Below are positions 1 to 11,060 of a stretch of 64,000 nt of DNA, piece after piece. Origin of the DNA: Gorsachius magnificus (lineage: Eukaryota > Chordata > Aves > Pelecaniformes > Ardeidae); contig CM067081.1 of the NCBI GenBank assembly GCA_034008185.1, positions 189,207,010-189,271,009 of the forward strand, given 5' to 3'. The notes under the pieces are model-generated. The model saw only the letters and a list, made by a program, of their open reading frames with translations, ran no database searches and was not told the origin of the DNA. Positions within the stretch are counted from its first letter, which is position 1, and each line of letters begins with the position of its first letter. The translations under genes were made by a program, and so were the position numbers.

Positions 1-2254
1 GAAATATTGATAGGCATTGCAATCGTTCTTCTTAAAATGTATTTAAAAGGTGTTTTTAAACACACAATCTGTTAAAAATCAATGCTGATGATTAGATAGA
101 TAACAGAAATGTTTCCTCTGTTAGGGAGCATTTTGATGCTTCAGACTAAGAAACTGAAATTTAGCTGAGTGGGTCTGAACAAGAACTGTCATAATTTTCT
201 TCTCATACTGGAAAAGGATACCTTGGGCTGGGGTTTTTTTGTACAAGCCATTCACTGAACTTTCTTCATTCATAGTTTTATGTGCATGAAAAAAGAAGCA
301 GCTCTTTTGTGATGTTTGCAGTATTTGTCCAGCTACTGACCTAAAATGCAGGTATGCACTCAGTTAGTACAGATAGCATGATCTGCTCACATAGCTGCTC
401 CTCCATTTCTACCAGAAAAAATGCTGACATAAGATGGAAGCTCACTTTTGTCAAAATCAGGTGCCAAAATCAGCAGGATAAGCAATGGTAATATTGATCG
501 TAAAATAAAATATGTGTGTTGCAATTAGAGTGATTGCTTTTACACCACAAGCTCATACAACTGAGCTGTAATAATTTTTCAAACATTTTTTTAACTAGCT
601 AGATACATAAACTGGGAATAACCTGTAGACTACTAAATGTACATCACCTTTTTTTGACAAGCAAAGAGCATGTCTCTAAATCAATCAGCAGTTTGTAGCT
701 CATCCTAGTTCATATCTTACCCAAAGAGTTACATATCTGAATGATGGACTGATACATGTCCATGAACACTGTTTTTATATATCTAGCAGATGTATTGTAA
801 TGGTAGCCAAATCAAGTCACTTTTTTGTGATGGATATTTCTCAGAGCATATCCACTTTGTATTTTTCAGGAAGACCCAGATTTACTTTGCTCACTTTCTG
901 AACTGGCTAAGCACATACCAGCTCTGATGTGAAAGCTGAATTTAGCTCAATGTTCAGCCCAAGGCAATAACACCTGTGGATGGGCTTGGCTTTGTGCAGA
1001 TACACCTGAATTACTTTTAGTTGAACCAGAGAGCAGGCAGAAGTGAACTTGGATGTGTTTTTGAAAAAAACATGGATGTATTCTAAACCACTTGTGATCA
1101 TCATTAAGTTTAAATGTTTAAAAAAAGAATGCTTATATTGCTGTGTAAGGTCCAAAGACACATTGAGAATCATGTGATCTGTTCTTTAGCTATCAACAAA
1201 ATTGTGGTATGAACGGGATGTGATTTGATATTTAGGTTCCTGTAGATGTCTTCATGAGAGTTACCTAACCGAACTGCCACTGCAGCCAATTCAATCTGGA
1301 AAGAAGTTCAGCTAAGCACACTACGTATGGTGTGCTGCCTGAACTTAAGCACCTATTTCCATCTGAGATGCGCTAAGATATTAAAGACATCAAAACAAAG
1401 GCTTGTAGGTGTGACTTAGGAATTCCAAGAGACAATATCCTTCTGGAGCTGCTGGAGGACAAGGATAGTCTAAGCCTTATCAAAACATGCTAGATGCCTG
1501 TGTTTAGACCACAAAATCAAACCCTAAATATCTGCTTTGGGATGACCTAGGGTCTTGATTCACATAGGTATCCAGTGCCATTGGAGATGCCCCAAAGTAT
1601 GCAAACACCACAGTTAGGCCTGCAAGATATGACACAAGATCCTCAGGAGGCCTGTACCTTTTTGGCTTGGCAGCCAGAGGCCAAATGTCCTATTGCAGGG
1701 TATTTCAAATTATGAGAGTCAACTGAGTCAAAAACTAGACCTGCACTGACTGTAGCAAAAGCTTAGGTACCTTTCTTATGTATATAGCAGGTGTCTACAT
1801 CTGCACCTAAGCCCTATCTGAGGTTTCTTTATAAATACATAAAAAAGAACCTTACAACTGATTAAATTTCTTGCCCACATTGCTGCAATGGGAGTGGTGC
1901 TTCAGTACCCATCTGCTATGATGGTTTTGCTTGATTCTCTAAATTCCAGCCTAAATTTATTCATTATTGGATTATGCATATGTTTTCATGATGATATGGT
2001 CCAATAGTGCTTCTTCTTTCTTAGTGTTCATTTCCATTGGCTATTTATAAAGAATATAACATCTTATTTCACTTTTTATTTTGCTGTGCTTAACAAACTG
2101 AGTTGTTACTGATTCCCCTTCAGGACAAAGCCGTGTATACTGTTCCAATTTTATGCTGGTCACTATAGATGTCACTATCTCCCAGGACGCAACTGTTTCA
2201 CAGCATTTAAGCACAACTGGTTTCTCTTAGGATGGCTGTGCTATCTTGCTGCTA
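1..2254. other. AT-rich non-coding DNA
   Basis: No coding region is supported. The longest open frame is 88 codons on the minus strand (907-1173), with no recognisable motif and no splice context. The only structure noticed is at about 1250-1830, where short CCTAA/TTAGG-type words such as ACCTAAG and TTAGGTACC recur on both strands, as in old dispersed amniote repeats. That part is tentative and is described in the findings. Confidence 0.6.
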
Positions 2255-2526
2255 CAATGATGACAAGAGGAAATGGCCTCAAGTTGCACCAGGAGAGGTT
2301 TAGACTGGATGTTAGTAAATTCTTTTTTCACTGAAAGGGTTTTCAAGCATTGGAACGGGCTGCCCAGGGAAGTGGTTGAGTCCCCATCCCTAGATGTATT
2401 TAAAAGATGGATAGATGTGGTGCTTAGGGACATGGTTTAGTCGTGGACTTGGTAGTGTTAGGTTTACAGCTGGACTTGATGATCCTAAAGGTCTTTTCCA
2501 ACCTAAATGATTCTATGATTCTATGA
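2255..2526 (+). mobile_element. CR1 LINE, 5'-truncated 3' end
   Basis: This is the 3' tail of a Chicken Repeat 1 non-LTR retrotransposon. It covers roughly the last 60 codons of ORF2 (the stretch encoding a Phe-Lys-rich end, stop TAG at 2438-2440) followed by the short 3' UTR. It ends in tandem ATTCTATG octamers at about 2506-2526, the hallmark CR1 terminus that replaces a poly(A) tail. The copy is 5'-truncated, as most CR1 insertions are. It is close by eye to the 3' end of the CR1 at 38.2-38.4 kb, in the same orientation. The 5' edge is approximate (within about 30 bp). It has no coding capacity. Confidence 0.93.
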
Positions 2527-4751
2527 CAAGGCCAAGATCTTTGGCTGCATTTTAGATTATTGCTACAGACCCTATAGCAGCAGTGGCCACACGAAAATCT
2601 CTTTCAAACCTTTTTACTACAACATGGCAAAGATTTAACAGATACACTAAATACAAAGATTAACTAAGAAGCACTGATGAATCTTTCTCCATGTTCTGGA
2701 TTTAGACAACCTCTGTTCAGATGAATTACTGAGCATATTGTTTGAAAGTATTAAGAAGGGCTCATTTGAATTATTGTTTATTTTACAGATGCAAAAAGTT
2801 ACAAAATGAGCTTTTTTAAAAAAAAACAACTGTGAATGCAAGGGCAGTGGAAGCTGAATGGACTTGCGGTGCCAGAGTCCACTGAGAGTAATTTTTGTAT
2901 CCATTATTTTGAACAGTGTAACTTGCCCTGAACTAGCCACTTTTTTTTTGCAGAAGAGGTTAACATAACTGTTGCACATTTCACAACAAATTCTTTCATT
3001 CCCAGATATGCTATTAAGCATGCAGAAAGCAGGTGGGGATAAAATTACATGATCTTCTAGGACACAGAGAAGGAACGTTTCTTCCTGTCTCTATTTTAGT
3101 ATTATCCATGCTCACTGTTTTTGTTAACCTACCTTCCTGGAGCCAAGACCGTAACACCCCCATACTCCTATATTCACCTTTGTTCTCTTTCTAAAGCACT
3201 ATGTTGATCAAAAGATTAAAAAGGAGACAGGATATAGTCCTAGGTAGCATTCTTGTGTATTTTAATTTTCTAGATATAATTTACACTTAATTTTTTTCAA
3301 CTTGTTTTTAAGAAGAAGAAGATATTGCTGAAACAAATGAGAAAGAGTTTTACGAATTTTCAAATTTAAAAAAATAAGTCAAGGTTTGAACTTTACTTTT
3401 TTTGAAAATTTTTTTAAAAAAAAAAAATTCCAAATTTTTTAACCCAAAATTAAGTGAAACTTCTGTTGCTTCTTTTCACAGGAAAATTAAATCTGTTATT
3501 TACATTTTCTTTTCCCCCCCTATTCCATAGAACATTAAATGTTTTAACATTAAAACTATTTTTTTTCCCTCTCTGACAAAACTCTGGTGTCTGACCCTCT
3601 CTGCAATGAAAGAAGACTTTTTGAGTGCAATTAGATAAGAACAGATTACAAATATTTTTTCTTCTTGCTTCTTTCAAGTACAAGTTCTTCTCTTCTTGTT
3701 ATCTTTTTAACAGTAGTTGCTCTTTTCCTAGGTTTTTTTTCTTAATACTCATAAAGGGTTAAGGAAAAGACTGAAATGGCCTTTGGTCTGATGTAACAGG
3801 GTGAGGGTGATGGCAGTGTTTTCCTCAGATTCCAGATGGGTGTGAAGATCTGCTGATTTTCAGAATTCTTTTTAGTGGGCAAAACCTTGTGATAATGGAG
3901 GTTATCTGTAAGTGAGATGAGTTTTCTTCTCTTCTTCTCTTTAATTTTGGTTGACGAATGAGAAATCACTAAAACCCATCTCTTCATGTCACTGTATCAG
4001 TATGATGATTTCAGTGTATGTGATTTAGGCCAAATGATGATGATATGAGACTTTGGTGTAGTGATAGGTACAGATGCTTGACATATTAATTACTCTCTAA
4101 TATCAATAGGTGGTTGTCCATTAGTACTAGATGTTCTGGGTTCAAAAATATTTCATGAACAATACTAGAAGTTATGCCAAGAAACTCTAAATGGGGTCTC
4201 AGGTGGCATAAGATGATATAACATCATGAGCACCTGTGGATCTACACTGGTTCATTTCATTAAACACGGTATTTTAACTTCTCTTTTCTGCAGTTTATGG
4301 CCAGAAAATGCCATTTTTGATACTTCCTCTCTTATAACAAGCAGCCATTAGCAGCTTACAGGAGGTCTAGTTATGAGGTAGGGTTACTTGGCATTCTTCA
4401 GGACTCAACAATGGTTCCAACTCAAAGTGTTCATGGGCCAAATATGGTGGAATTCAAGTAAAATCATGATAGTGCTGGTCAAGGGCAAGGTTATCAAGGG
4501 ATGCGGAGGCTAAACAGGGGAGCAATGAGGTCTGAAGCCCCGACCTGCCAGCACTGTGCTGCCTGCCTGAGGAAGGACTGGCAGCACAGCCAACTGATGC
4601 ACCAGTGTAACCAGTGTCCAGGTGTTGAGGCCTAAGGGAAAAGAGAGTTTAAAAGCATTACTGGAATGCACTATTGAGATTAAATTAGTGTCTGCTAATG
4701 TTTTGTGTACATCTGTGGTTATATTTCCACACTGACTAGCTACTTTTATGA
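2527..4751. other. AT-rich non-coding DNA
   Basis: No supported gene. Open frames of 77-124 codons on the minus strand (2647-3021, 3450-3683, 3742-3987) show biased, low-complexity composition and no known domain. A homopolymer stretch near 3398-3440 (runs of T7 and A12 back to back at about 3409-3427) could form a cruciform or bent DNA. Nothing else stands out. Confidence 0.6.
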
Positions 4752-4756
4752 AACCT
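4752..4756. repeat. Candidate target-site duplication, left copy
   Basis: AACCT lies just left of the solo LTR and is repeated immediately right of it at 5863-5867. Two bases (TC, 4757-4758) separate this copy from the LTR terminal TG, so the match is suggestive rather than perfect. Confidence 0.5.
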
Positions 4757-4942
4757 TCTGGTGGGTTGACCCTGTCTGGATGCCAGGTGCCCACCAAAGC
4801 TGCTCTATCATTCCCCCTCCTCAACTGGACAGAGGAGAGAAAATACAACAAAAAGCTTGTGGGTTGAGATAAGGACGGGGAGAGATCACTCAGCAGTTAC
4901 CATCATGGGCAAAACAGACTTGACTTGGGGAAATCAGTTTAA

Positions 4943-4948
4943 TTTATT
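4943..4948 (-). promoter_or_regulatory. LTR polyadenylation signal (AATAAA)
   Basis: A minus-strand AATAAA about 185 bp before the 3' end of the solo LTR. Position and orientation fit the R/U5 boundary of a retroviral LTR. Whether it still ends transcripts is unknown. Confidence 0.45.
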
Positions 4949-5075
4949 TCCAATCAAATCTGAGTGGGATGAGAAATAAAAACTGAATCTTAAAACACCT
5001 TCCCTCCACCCTTCCCTTCTTCCTGGGCTCAACTTCACTCCCAGTTTTCTCTACCTCCTCCCCACCAGTGGCACA

Positions 5076-5100
5076 GGGGAACAGGGAATGGGGGTTGGGG
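5076..5100 (+). other. G-quadruplex motif
   Basis: Four G-runs (G4, G3, G5, G4) are separated by loops of 4, 3 and 2 bases on the + strand, satisfying the usual G3+N1-7 rule. The motif lies inside the solo LTR, on the strand opposite to the LTR's own direction. Confidence 0.6.
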
Positions 5101-5163
5101 TCAGTTCATCACACGTCTCTGACTCTCCTTCCTCCTCAGGGGCAGATTCCTTGCACTCTGCCC

Positions 5164-5575
5164 CTGCTCCAGCCTGGGATCCCTCCCACGGGAGACAGTC
5201 CTCCATAAACTTCTCCTCCACAAACTTATCCAGAGTGGGTGTCCTTCCCACGGGCTGCAGTTCTTCATTAACTGCTCCAACATGTGTCTGTCTTTCCCAC
5301 AGGGTGAAGTCCCTCAGGAGCAGACTGCTCCAGCATGGGTCCCCACAAGGTCACCAGCCCTGCCAGCAAACCTGTTCCAGCGCGGGCTTCCCACGGGGTC
5401 ACAGCCTCCTTTGGGCACCCCCCTGCTCCGGCGTGGGGTCCTCCCCAGGCTGCAGGTGGGGATCTGCTCCCCCGTGGGCCTCCCTGGGCTGCCGGGCACA
5501 GCCTGCCCCACCATGGGCTGCCCCAGGGGCTGCAGGGGAATCTCTGCTCCGGTGCCTGGAGCACGTCCTGCCCTC
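5164..5575. repeat. Degenerate ~50-bp minisatellite inside the LTR
   Basis: The word CTGCTCCAGCRTGGG or close variants recurs at 5164, 5225 (diverged), 5272, 5325, 5372, 5423, 5464, 5503 and 5544. Spacings are 61, 47, 53, 47, 51, 41, 39 and 41 bp. Between anchors, a second word (CCCACGGG plus GTCACAG or CTGCAG) recurs. This is a tandem, strongly diverged array of about nine units, GC-rich against AT-rich surroundings. It gives long stop-poor frames in all registers, which explains the cluster of apparent overlapping ORFs here. Confidence 0.8.
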
Positions 5576-5862
5576 CTGCTGCACTGGCCTGGGGGCTGCA
5601 GGGCTGTTCCTATCACATATTTTCGCTAATCTCTCTGGCTTCAATTGAACACTGTTGGGGTTTTTTTCCTTCTTCTGAAATATGTTATCCCAGAGGAGCT
5701 CCCACCATCGCTGATGGGCTCAGCCTTGGCCAGGAGCAGGTCCATAATGGAGCCGGCTGGCATTGGCTCTATCGGTCATAGGGGAAGCTTCTAGCAGCTT
5801 CTGACAGAAGCCACCCCTGTAGCCCCCCTGCTACCAAAACCTTGCCACGCAAACTCAATACA

Positions 5863-5867
5863 AACCT
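5863..5867. repeat. Candidate target-site duplication, right copy
   Basis: AACCT directly abuts the right end of the solo LTR and matches 4752-4756. Confidence 0.5.
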
Positions 5868-8800
5868 GTAAAACAGTTAACTGGAAGAACCAGAAAAATA
5901 GTCCTCTAATGTAACAATATTGCTTCCCTTTGAGTTAACGAAATATGTGACTTGTGTGCCAGCAGGCCTTGTGATGTGCTCAGCATGCCCAGTGTGCGTG
6001 TGCCAACACACAGAACTTTCAAAAAGCAGCCAAAATATTTTCTCTCTTTGTTCTTTTCCTGCATCCCTTTGCGCTAAGTCTCTGTGACTTTGTTTCACTG
6101 TAGAACAGGGAAATTAAATCTGTTAATCTACGCTCATTACTCACCTCCCAAATCAATTTCAGTCAAACATATTTTTCTTTCTTTCCTTTTTATTTATTGT
6201 TAATTGAGTTAAAAATATGTACATATAATTGTGAAATAACTACAAGATGCTTTCAGTGACATGCTCAATAAAACAGAGGTGAAATTCAGCCCAGTGTTCT
6301 GCTTTGGGCTATAGACAACACAGAGTGAAGCAAATAGCACACTGTCAAAACAAACTAGAAAAGCTCACCATTCTGTTAGTTTTATGGATGATGTGATGGC
6401 CAAAAAAATATGTAAATTCCCCTCAGAAATGAGGGGTACCCCAGAGTCTGAGGCAGGCAATTTTTTCTAAGTCCATTTGGACCATCTCCAGCCAAAATCA
6501 AAACGTTCTGATGCAGTTTCAGACTGGAGAGCCTATTGAAAACTCATTATCTTCAAATAGGATTACACTCAGTTAATATGAGAACATGCACATTACAATA
6601 TCACATAAAATCAAAAGTTCCAATTTGCTCACTACATGTAAATCCAATTCAAAATATTTCCATAACATATATCCGCTGGATGTTACACTATTTGTATGTC
6701 ACTCTAGAATGGATTAACTCCATGACAGGCTAGTCTCAGTTTTTCTGCATTTGGTGTTTTTAAACAGTTTATATTTGTTATCATATCAAAGACAGGCTTG
6801 CAGTTTTCAAAAGGAAGAAGAGAACACAGTGCCCAAGGCTCTTCCAGCATTACATTTCTTATTCCATTTTATCTTTCTTGGTTTTGACTAATGTCAGTAA
6901 CAGCTACTGGTAATAAACTGCTTGTTACAGCTTGCTCTTGCCTTCAAGCACTGGCTTTGATACATTGTCAGCCAATTGGAAGCATTTCCTGATTACATTT
7001 CCAAATTGCTTGTTTATTGATCGAAAGTTAATAAAGCAAAAGACAACTTTACGGCTTAAATTAAATGAAAGGTTCCTTTGATGTTCAAATTATCCAATCA
7101 ACCAATGTGCAATGAAATGTAAGCATTTGAAAGTTTTATCTGGAAAGCAAAATGTACTAGATAATGGTTTCTAGCATAGACGCTGTATCTAAGAGCTAAT
7201 GAAAAATACCCATAACTTTAACATACGAAGATTTCATTTAGTTTCTGTCAAAAAGTAAACGATGCCGAATTTTGTTATTTTTAAATAGCTGAAAACATGA
7301 AAGCACAGATATTGTATACCTTTTTGACAAACTATAATTCCTACTGTAGGTGTATTTTGTTAGCTGCAATAAACAAAATAATATATATTATAATTTCTTC
7401 AGAGTCTGGCATTTGCTTGTCAATCTATTTGCTTCTGGTGCTGTATTAAAAATGCAGTGCTCTGTCAACTATTACCATCCCATCCAAGAGGATGCTGTGG
7501 CCTCCCCGGAATATTTAGCTGTGCAAGAGATGCCTTGTCTCCAAAAATGACCACAGATCTTATCGTTACGCTATTTCTTCAAGAGCTTTTACTTACAAAG
7601 TGATATTTATTTAAAGGATCTAGACTTAGAAATATTGTGCTTTTCAGAGAGTTGGGCATTTCCAGTACTAAACATTTGTCAGGCAATGATTTTGAGTACC
7701 ATTTAAACTGGGAAAACAGGAGTGGCTACAGCATGTGGTATGTACAATAACAAATCAGATTTTAGTAAGTAAGCAAGAATAACATCAGGAGAGGTATAGT
7801 CACATTATAGCTCAGACCTCATTAGGAGATTTAGATGTTTTATGCCAGAATAATCTTGAAATGGGCACTTTCTGAAAAAAAAAAGTATAATTATACTAAA
7901 AATTAATGTGGGTAATACTTTCTATGCTTCATCCTACAATACTATAACAACATTCGGGTCTTTTAAGCTGAGAGCTTATATATATCACATCACTAGGAAG
8001 AAACTTGTTTTAGTTGCACTAAAGCAATGAATGGGATACTTGTCCTGTCAAAAGATTTTCTGGTTTTTTTATTTAGAACTTTATTATTTCATTGTGATGG
8101 CACCAGCTTTGCAGCCGCAAATGCGAGTGTGTAAAGGTACTGATGCATGAGGTCTCTACATGTCAGAATTAAAATCTGTCTGTTCCTTGAAATGGAAGGT
8201 CTAACTGAAATAGATTTGATAAAGCTGGAACTCCCCCTGCCAAAGACAGCATGGTGAATGATTTTTTTGTCCTTTTGACACAATCCCAACCAACATATCT
8301 GAAGACCTTAATGTCAGATAAAGCTTACTAGTACAGCCAAAACTAAACAAAGAAATATTTGATGTGATGACGATCTGATCATCAGGAAAGAAAGGAAAAT
8401 ATAAATTTTATTTTATTTGTGTGGATATTGAAGATTTTACTTATGTTGTAGACCAGTTTCATTTGGTCTGTAGTTAATTTTTTTTTTTCTTTCCTGTTTC
8501 TGTGTAGATAGATATACATTTAGAATGGCTTGTGTAAAGCAGAAATTGATTTATGTCAGAATCCACTGCTGTGAATGCCAAACATAGTGGCAGTGGTCCA
8601 GATTCAAGATTTACCAATTTTTCATCTTTTGTGAAAGGTGATTGACATGAAATGCAAGGAGAACAGGCAAAGTAGCAGTGAAGTGGCAGCAGAGAACTGG
8701 AGTCTCAACCATTCATTCCTTGCACACCGCCCTGGAGAAGATGGTGGTACCCACTGACTTTGGGCTGACTGCATGCGCATGGTGCGCTCTCTCATTCTTG

Positions 8801-10539
8801 TTCATGTACTCGTGCTTCCTAAGCCTCTGCTGACACCGTCAATCTGCGAGCCTTCCTGTACCTCAGCCTTCATGGTTCCTTTTCTACCATCAGCAAATGT
8901 CAGACTCAACAAGATACAGCCTGCAAAGCAATTGTATCTGGCAGTTCTCATGAATATAGCGTCTCTTGGACGTGTGAGGCGCTGCACACTTGCAGCACGT
9001 CCCTTCATATGGGGCAAAACGTCTGCACCTGGAAAACTAAGCCGACAGGTACAACTCTAAGAATACAGGGATATTCTTTTGCTTGTTTTCTCCACAACAG
9101 AAGAGAAAGGAAAAAGTGGTAACGACAGTCTCCGATCAGGAGCTGGCTATTGCTTTTTAATACCTTTTACTAACACAAGGGCACTTTATCTGCACTTTGT
9201 TCATGAGCCTTTACAGCTCATGTTTTCCAGATTATTCTTCAAAGAAAAGAAGGAATTGAAAGCAGAAAACTTACCTTTTTGAGTGAAAATTAATACACAC
9301 AGGTAATATGATGTCTGGAGCATAGCTCTTAAGAAAAAGAGGCAAATATCACAAGATCTGGCATTAACTGAAAAAAATTGACAGCATTGCAAGCAGCATG
9401 AATTATTTTGCGGATTTCCCTTAGAAATTTTTTTTTTTTTTTTTTTTCTGGGTTCAGTTCTTCAGATGATGGCAATACTGAAATCTACCCAGTGGGGCCT
9501 CCGGAAAAACATTCTGAGACTCATAACCTTATTTGGAAAGTTGAACTCCATTTGGGGCGTTGTTCCTTTCATAACAACTCGGGGTTTCCATTAATTTCTC
9601 TTTTGGTTAGAACCAAAATGTATCAGAAAAGAACCTTAGAAATAAAATTATTAAAATTAGAATGAAGTAGAGTTGGCTTCCAGTTTTTGTTTGTGGTTTT
9701 ACCCTGTTTTAGATAATGGATTAAGTCACTTAGTCCAGGAGCTCCTTTTCATGCCTATTTGACTCATGTGAACAAGTCCTTTTCAGCTAACTGAATCCTA
9801 AGCATCCATACTATTAAAAAAAAAACCAACAACCAAACAACAAAACCAAACCTCTGTGGATGTTTAGCTACCAAATATATTTATTCTTAATAACTTCACA
9901 GTGGCAGCACTGTAATTAATGAAGAAATGTACATTTTCTCTACTTGAAACTATACGTATATTTTGCACAGTAATTTCCCCTCGCAGCACATTGTGCGCTG
10001 TCCCGTCTACATCTATCTGGTATAAGAATATATCCAAAAACATGAATCCAGGACTTAATCACTTTCTAACTTCACTAATCTAATATAGCACTTTAGGCGT
10101 GTTTATTTTCAATGACATAAAAGTGCAGGAAAATGTTCTATAATATTCACTTATTTCCTTATTCTGGTCTTCTGAGTTTTATGAGCCATGCATTTTTTAA
10201 GAATCTTTGCATTTGGTGTGTGCAACTTTATACTTAGAGTTCTAAATTATTTTGAGAAGCTATTGTATTTTTTAAAATAAACTAAATGCTGCAACTTTTT
10301 TTTTTTTTCCAAGAGTAATCTCACCCTTAACCAATCTTCCAGCAAATGATTTCCTTCTGAATCACAGATCAACCGTGTATTAGATTTAATGGTGTAGTTA
10401 CATTTAATTCTAGAACAAGCGCAATACCAGAGGCAATCTGAAACTCAGGCCATTAATTGGATGCTGGTTTTGTTTAATTTTAGTGAGAGTAAACTGCTAA
10501 GTACTGTCAGAAGGCAGAAACTACTATATGCAACATTAA
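5868..10539. other. Non-coding DNA with a candidate regulatory segment
   Basis: No gene supported; open frames reach only about 95 codons (8773-9060) and lack recognisable domains. The segment about 6880-7150 is rich in binding-site-like words: AGCCAATTGG, CTTTGAT, CCAATCAACCAATGTGCAAT, plus several ATTA/TTGAT cores. It has the look of a conserved non-coding element, but this cannot be verified from one sequence. Simple sequence: T20 at 9428-9447 and an A/AACC-rich tract at about 9815-9850. Confidence 0.5.
9428..9447. repeat. Poly(T) tract, 20 bases
   Basis: An uninterrupted run of 20 T. No CR1 or retrocopy body was recognised beside it, so it is listed only as a mononucleotide repeat. Confidence 0.9.
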
Positions 10540-11060
10540 CCTTTCTCCTGCCACGTAGGAGATGTGCCTTGGGGTAGCCGCCCTAAGGTATTGACTTAGA
10601 GTGTTGTCATTGGAAAGTTGCAGGGGCAAAGTCCAATGCACTGTGTGTGCACAAAGCCACAGGCTTGTCCTTTTGTTTGATCTGCAGTGCCTGGAAATCT
10701 CACATCACTCAAAGAGTTAACCTGCTTAGACACATTTGTGAATTTTAGCCACCAGGGACTTTTGTTTGCAGCTTGGCAATTCTTTTAAAAACCTGCTGCC
10801 TCCGAAAAGGCTTCAGCCATGCTGACTTGCAAACTGTGCAATGCTGTAACCCACATACCCCTTGCTCCAGCTCCTCCTCCTCCTCCTCCTTACCGTGTAA
10901 AGGGGAGTGTAAACAATATTTTTATCTTAAAGACAGGGCTTCGTGACTGCTCCTGTACTGTGTAGCTATTTAACCACTATGCAGTACTGGGCAGAGGTAT
11001 TTCTCTCGTGTAATTTGTCACATAATCACCACAGAACACTCAGTCCTTCAGAGGGCTGAA
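10540..11060. other. Candidate conserved non-coding element
   Basis: This low-repeat, mixed-composition segment has no open frame. It contains a (CTC)n tract at 10871-10890, a forkhead-like GTAAACAATATTT near 10910, and TTGTTTG and TGCAAAC words. The combination resembles an avian enhancer-type element. This is inference from composition and motif clustering only. Confidence 0.25.
10871..10890. repeat. (CTC)n trinucleotide microsatellite
   Basis: About 6.7 perfect CTC units in a row. Confidence 0.9.

Larger units (their letters stand above)
4759..5862 (-). mobile_element. Solo LTR of an avian endogenous retrovirus (about 1.1 kb)
   Basis: Read on the minus strand, the element starts TGTATTGAGTTTGCG at 5862 and ends in CCACCA at 4759, giving the TG...CA ends expected of a retroviral LTR. 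I recognise the start and the interior as an LTR family widespread in non-galliform birds, probably ERV-L-like; the class is inference. A minus-strand AATAAA polyadenylation signal lies at 4943-4948. No primer-binding site, polypurine tract or gag-pol-env sequence adjoins either end. With the candidate duplication AACCT, this indicates a solo LTR left by recombination between the two LTRs of a provirus. All open frames inside it (up to 186 codons) are GC-rich shadows, not genes. Confidence 0.87.

Noticed and set aside
1250..1830. Telomere-like DNA, because TTAGG words recur.
   Set aside because: No consecutive TTAGGG units; words are scattered and on both strands.
4510..4851. A 113-codon minus-strand frame crossing the LTR edge, which might be the start of a retroviral gene.
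   Set aside because: It runs from the LTR into flanking DNA with no primer-binding site or gag-like sequence; the candidate duplication indicates the LTR stands alone.
5088..5781. Several overlapping long open frames (up to 186 codons) on both strands.
   Set aside because: They lie wholly inside the solo LTR and come from its GC-rich tandem array; no start context, domain or codon bias supports a protein.
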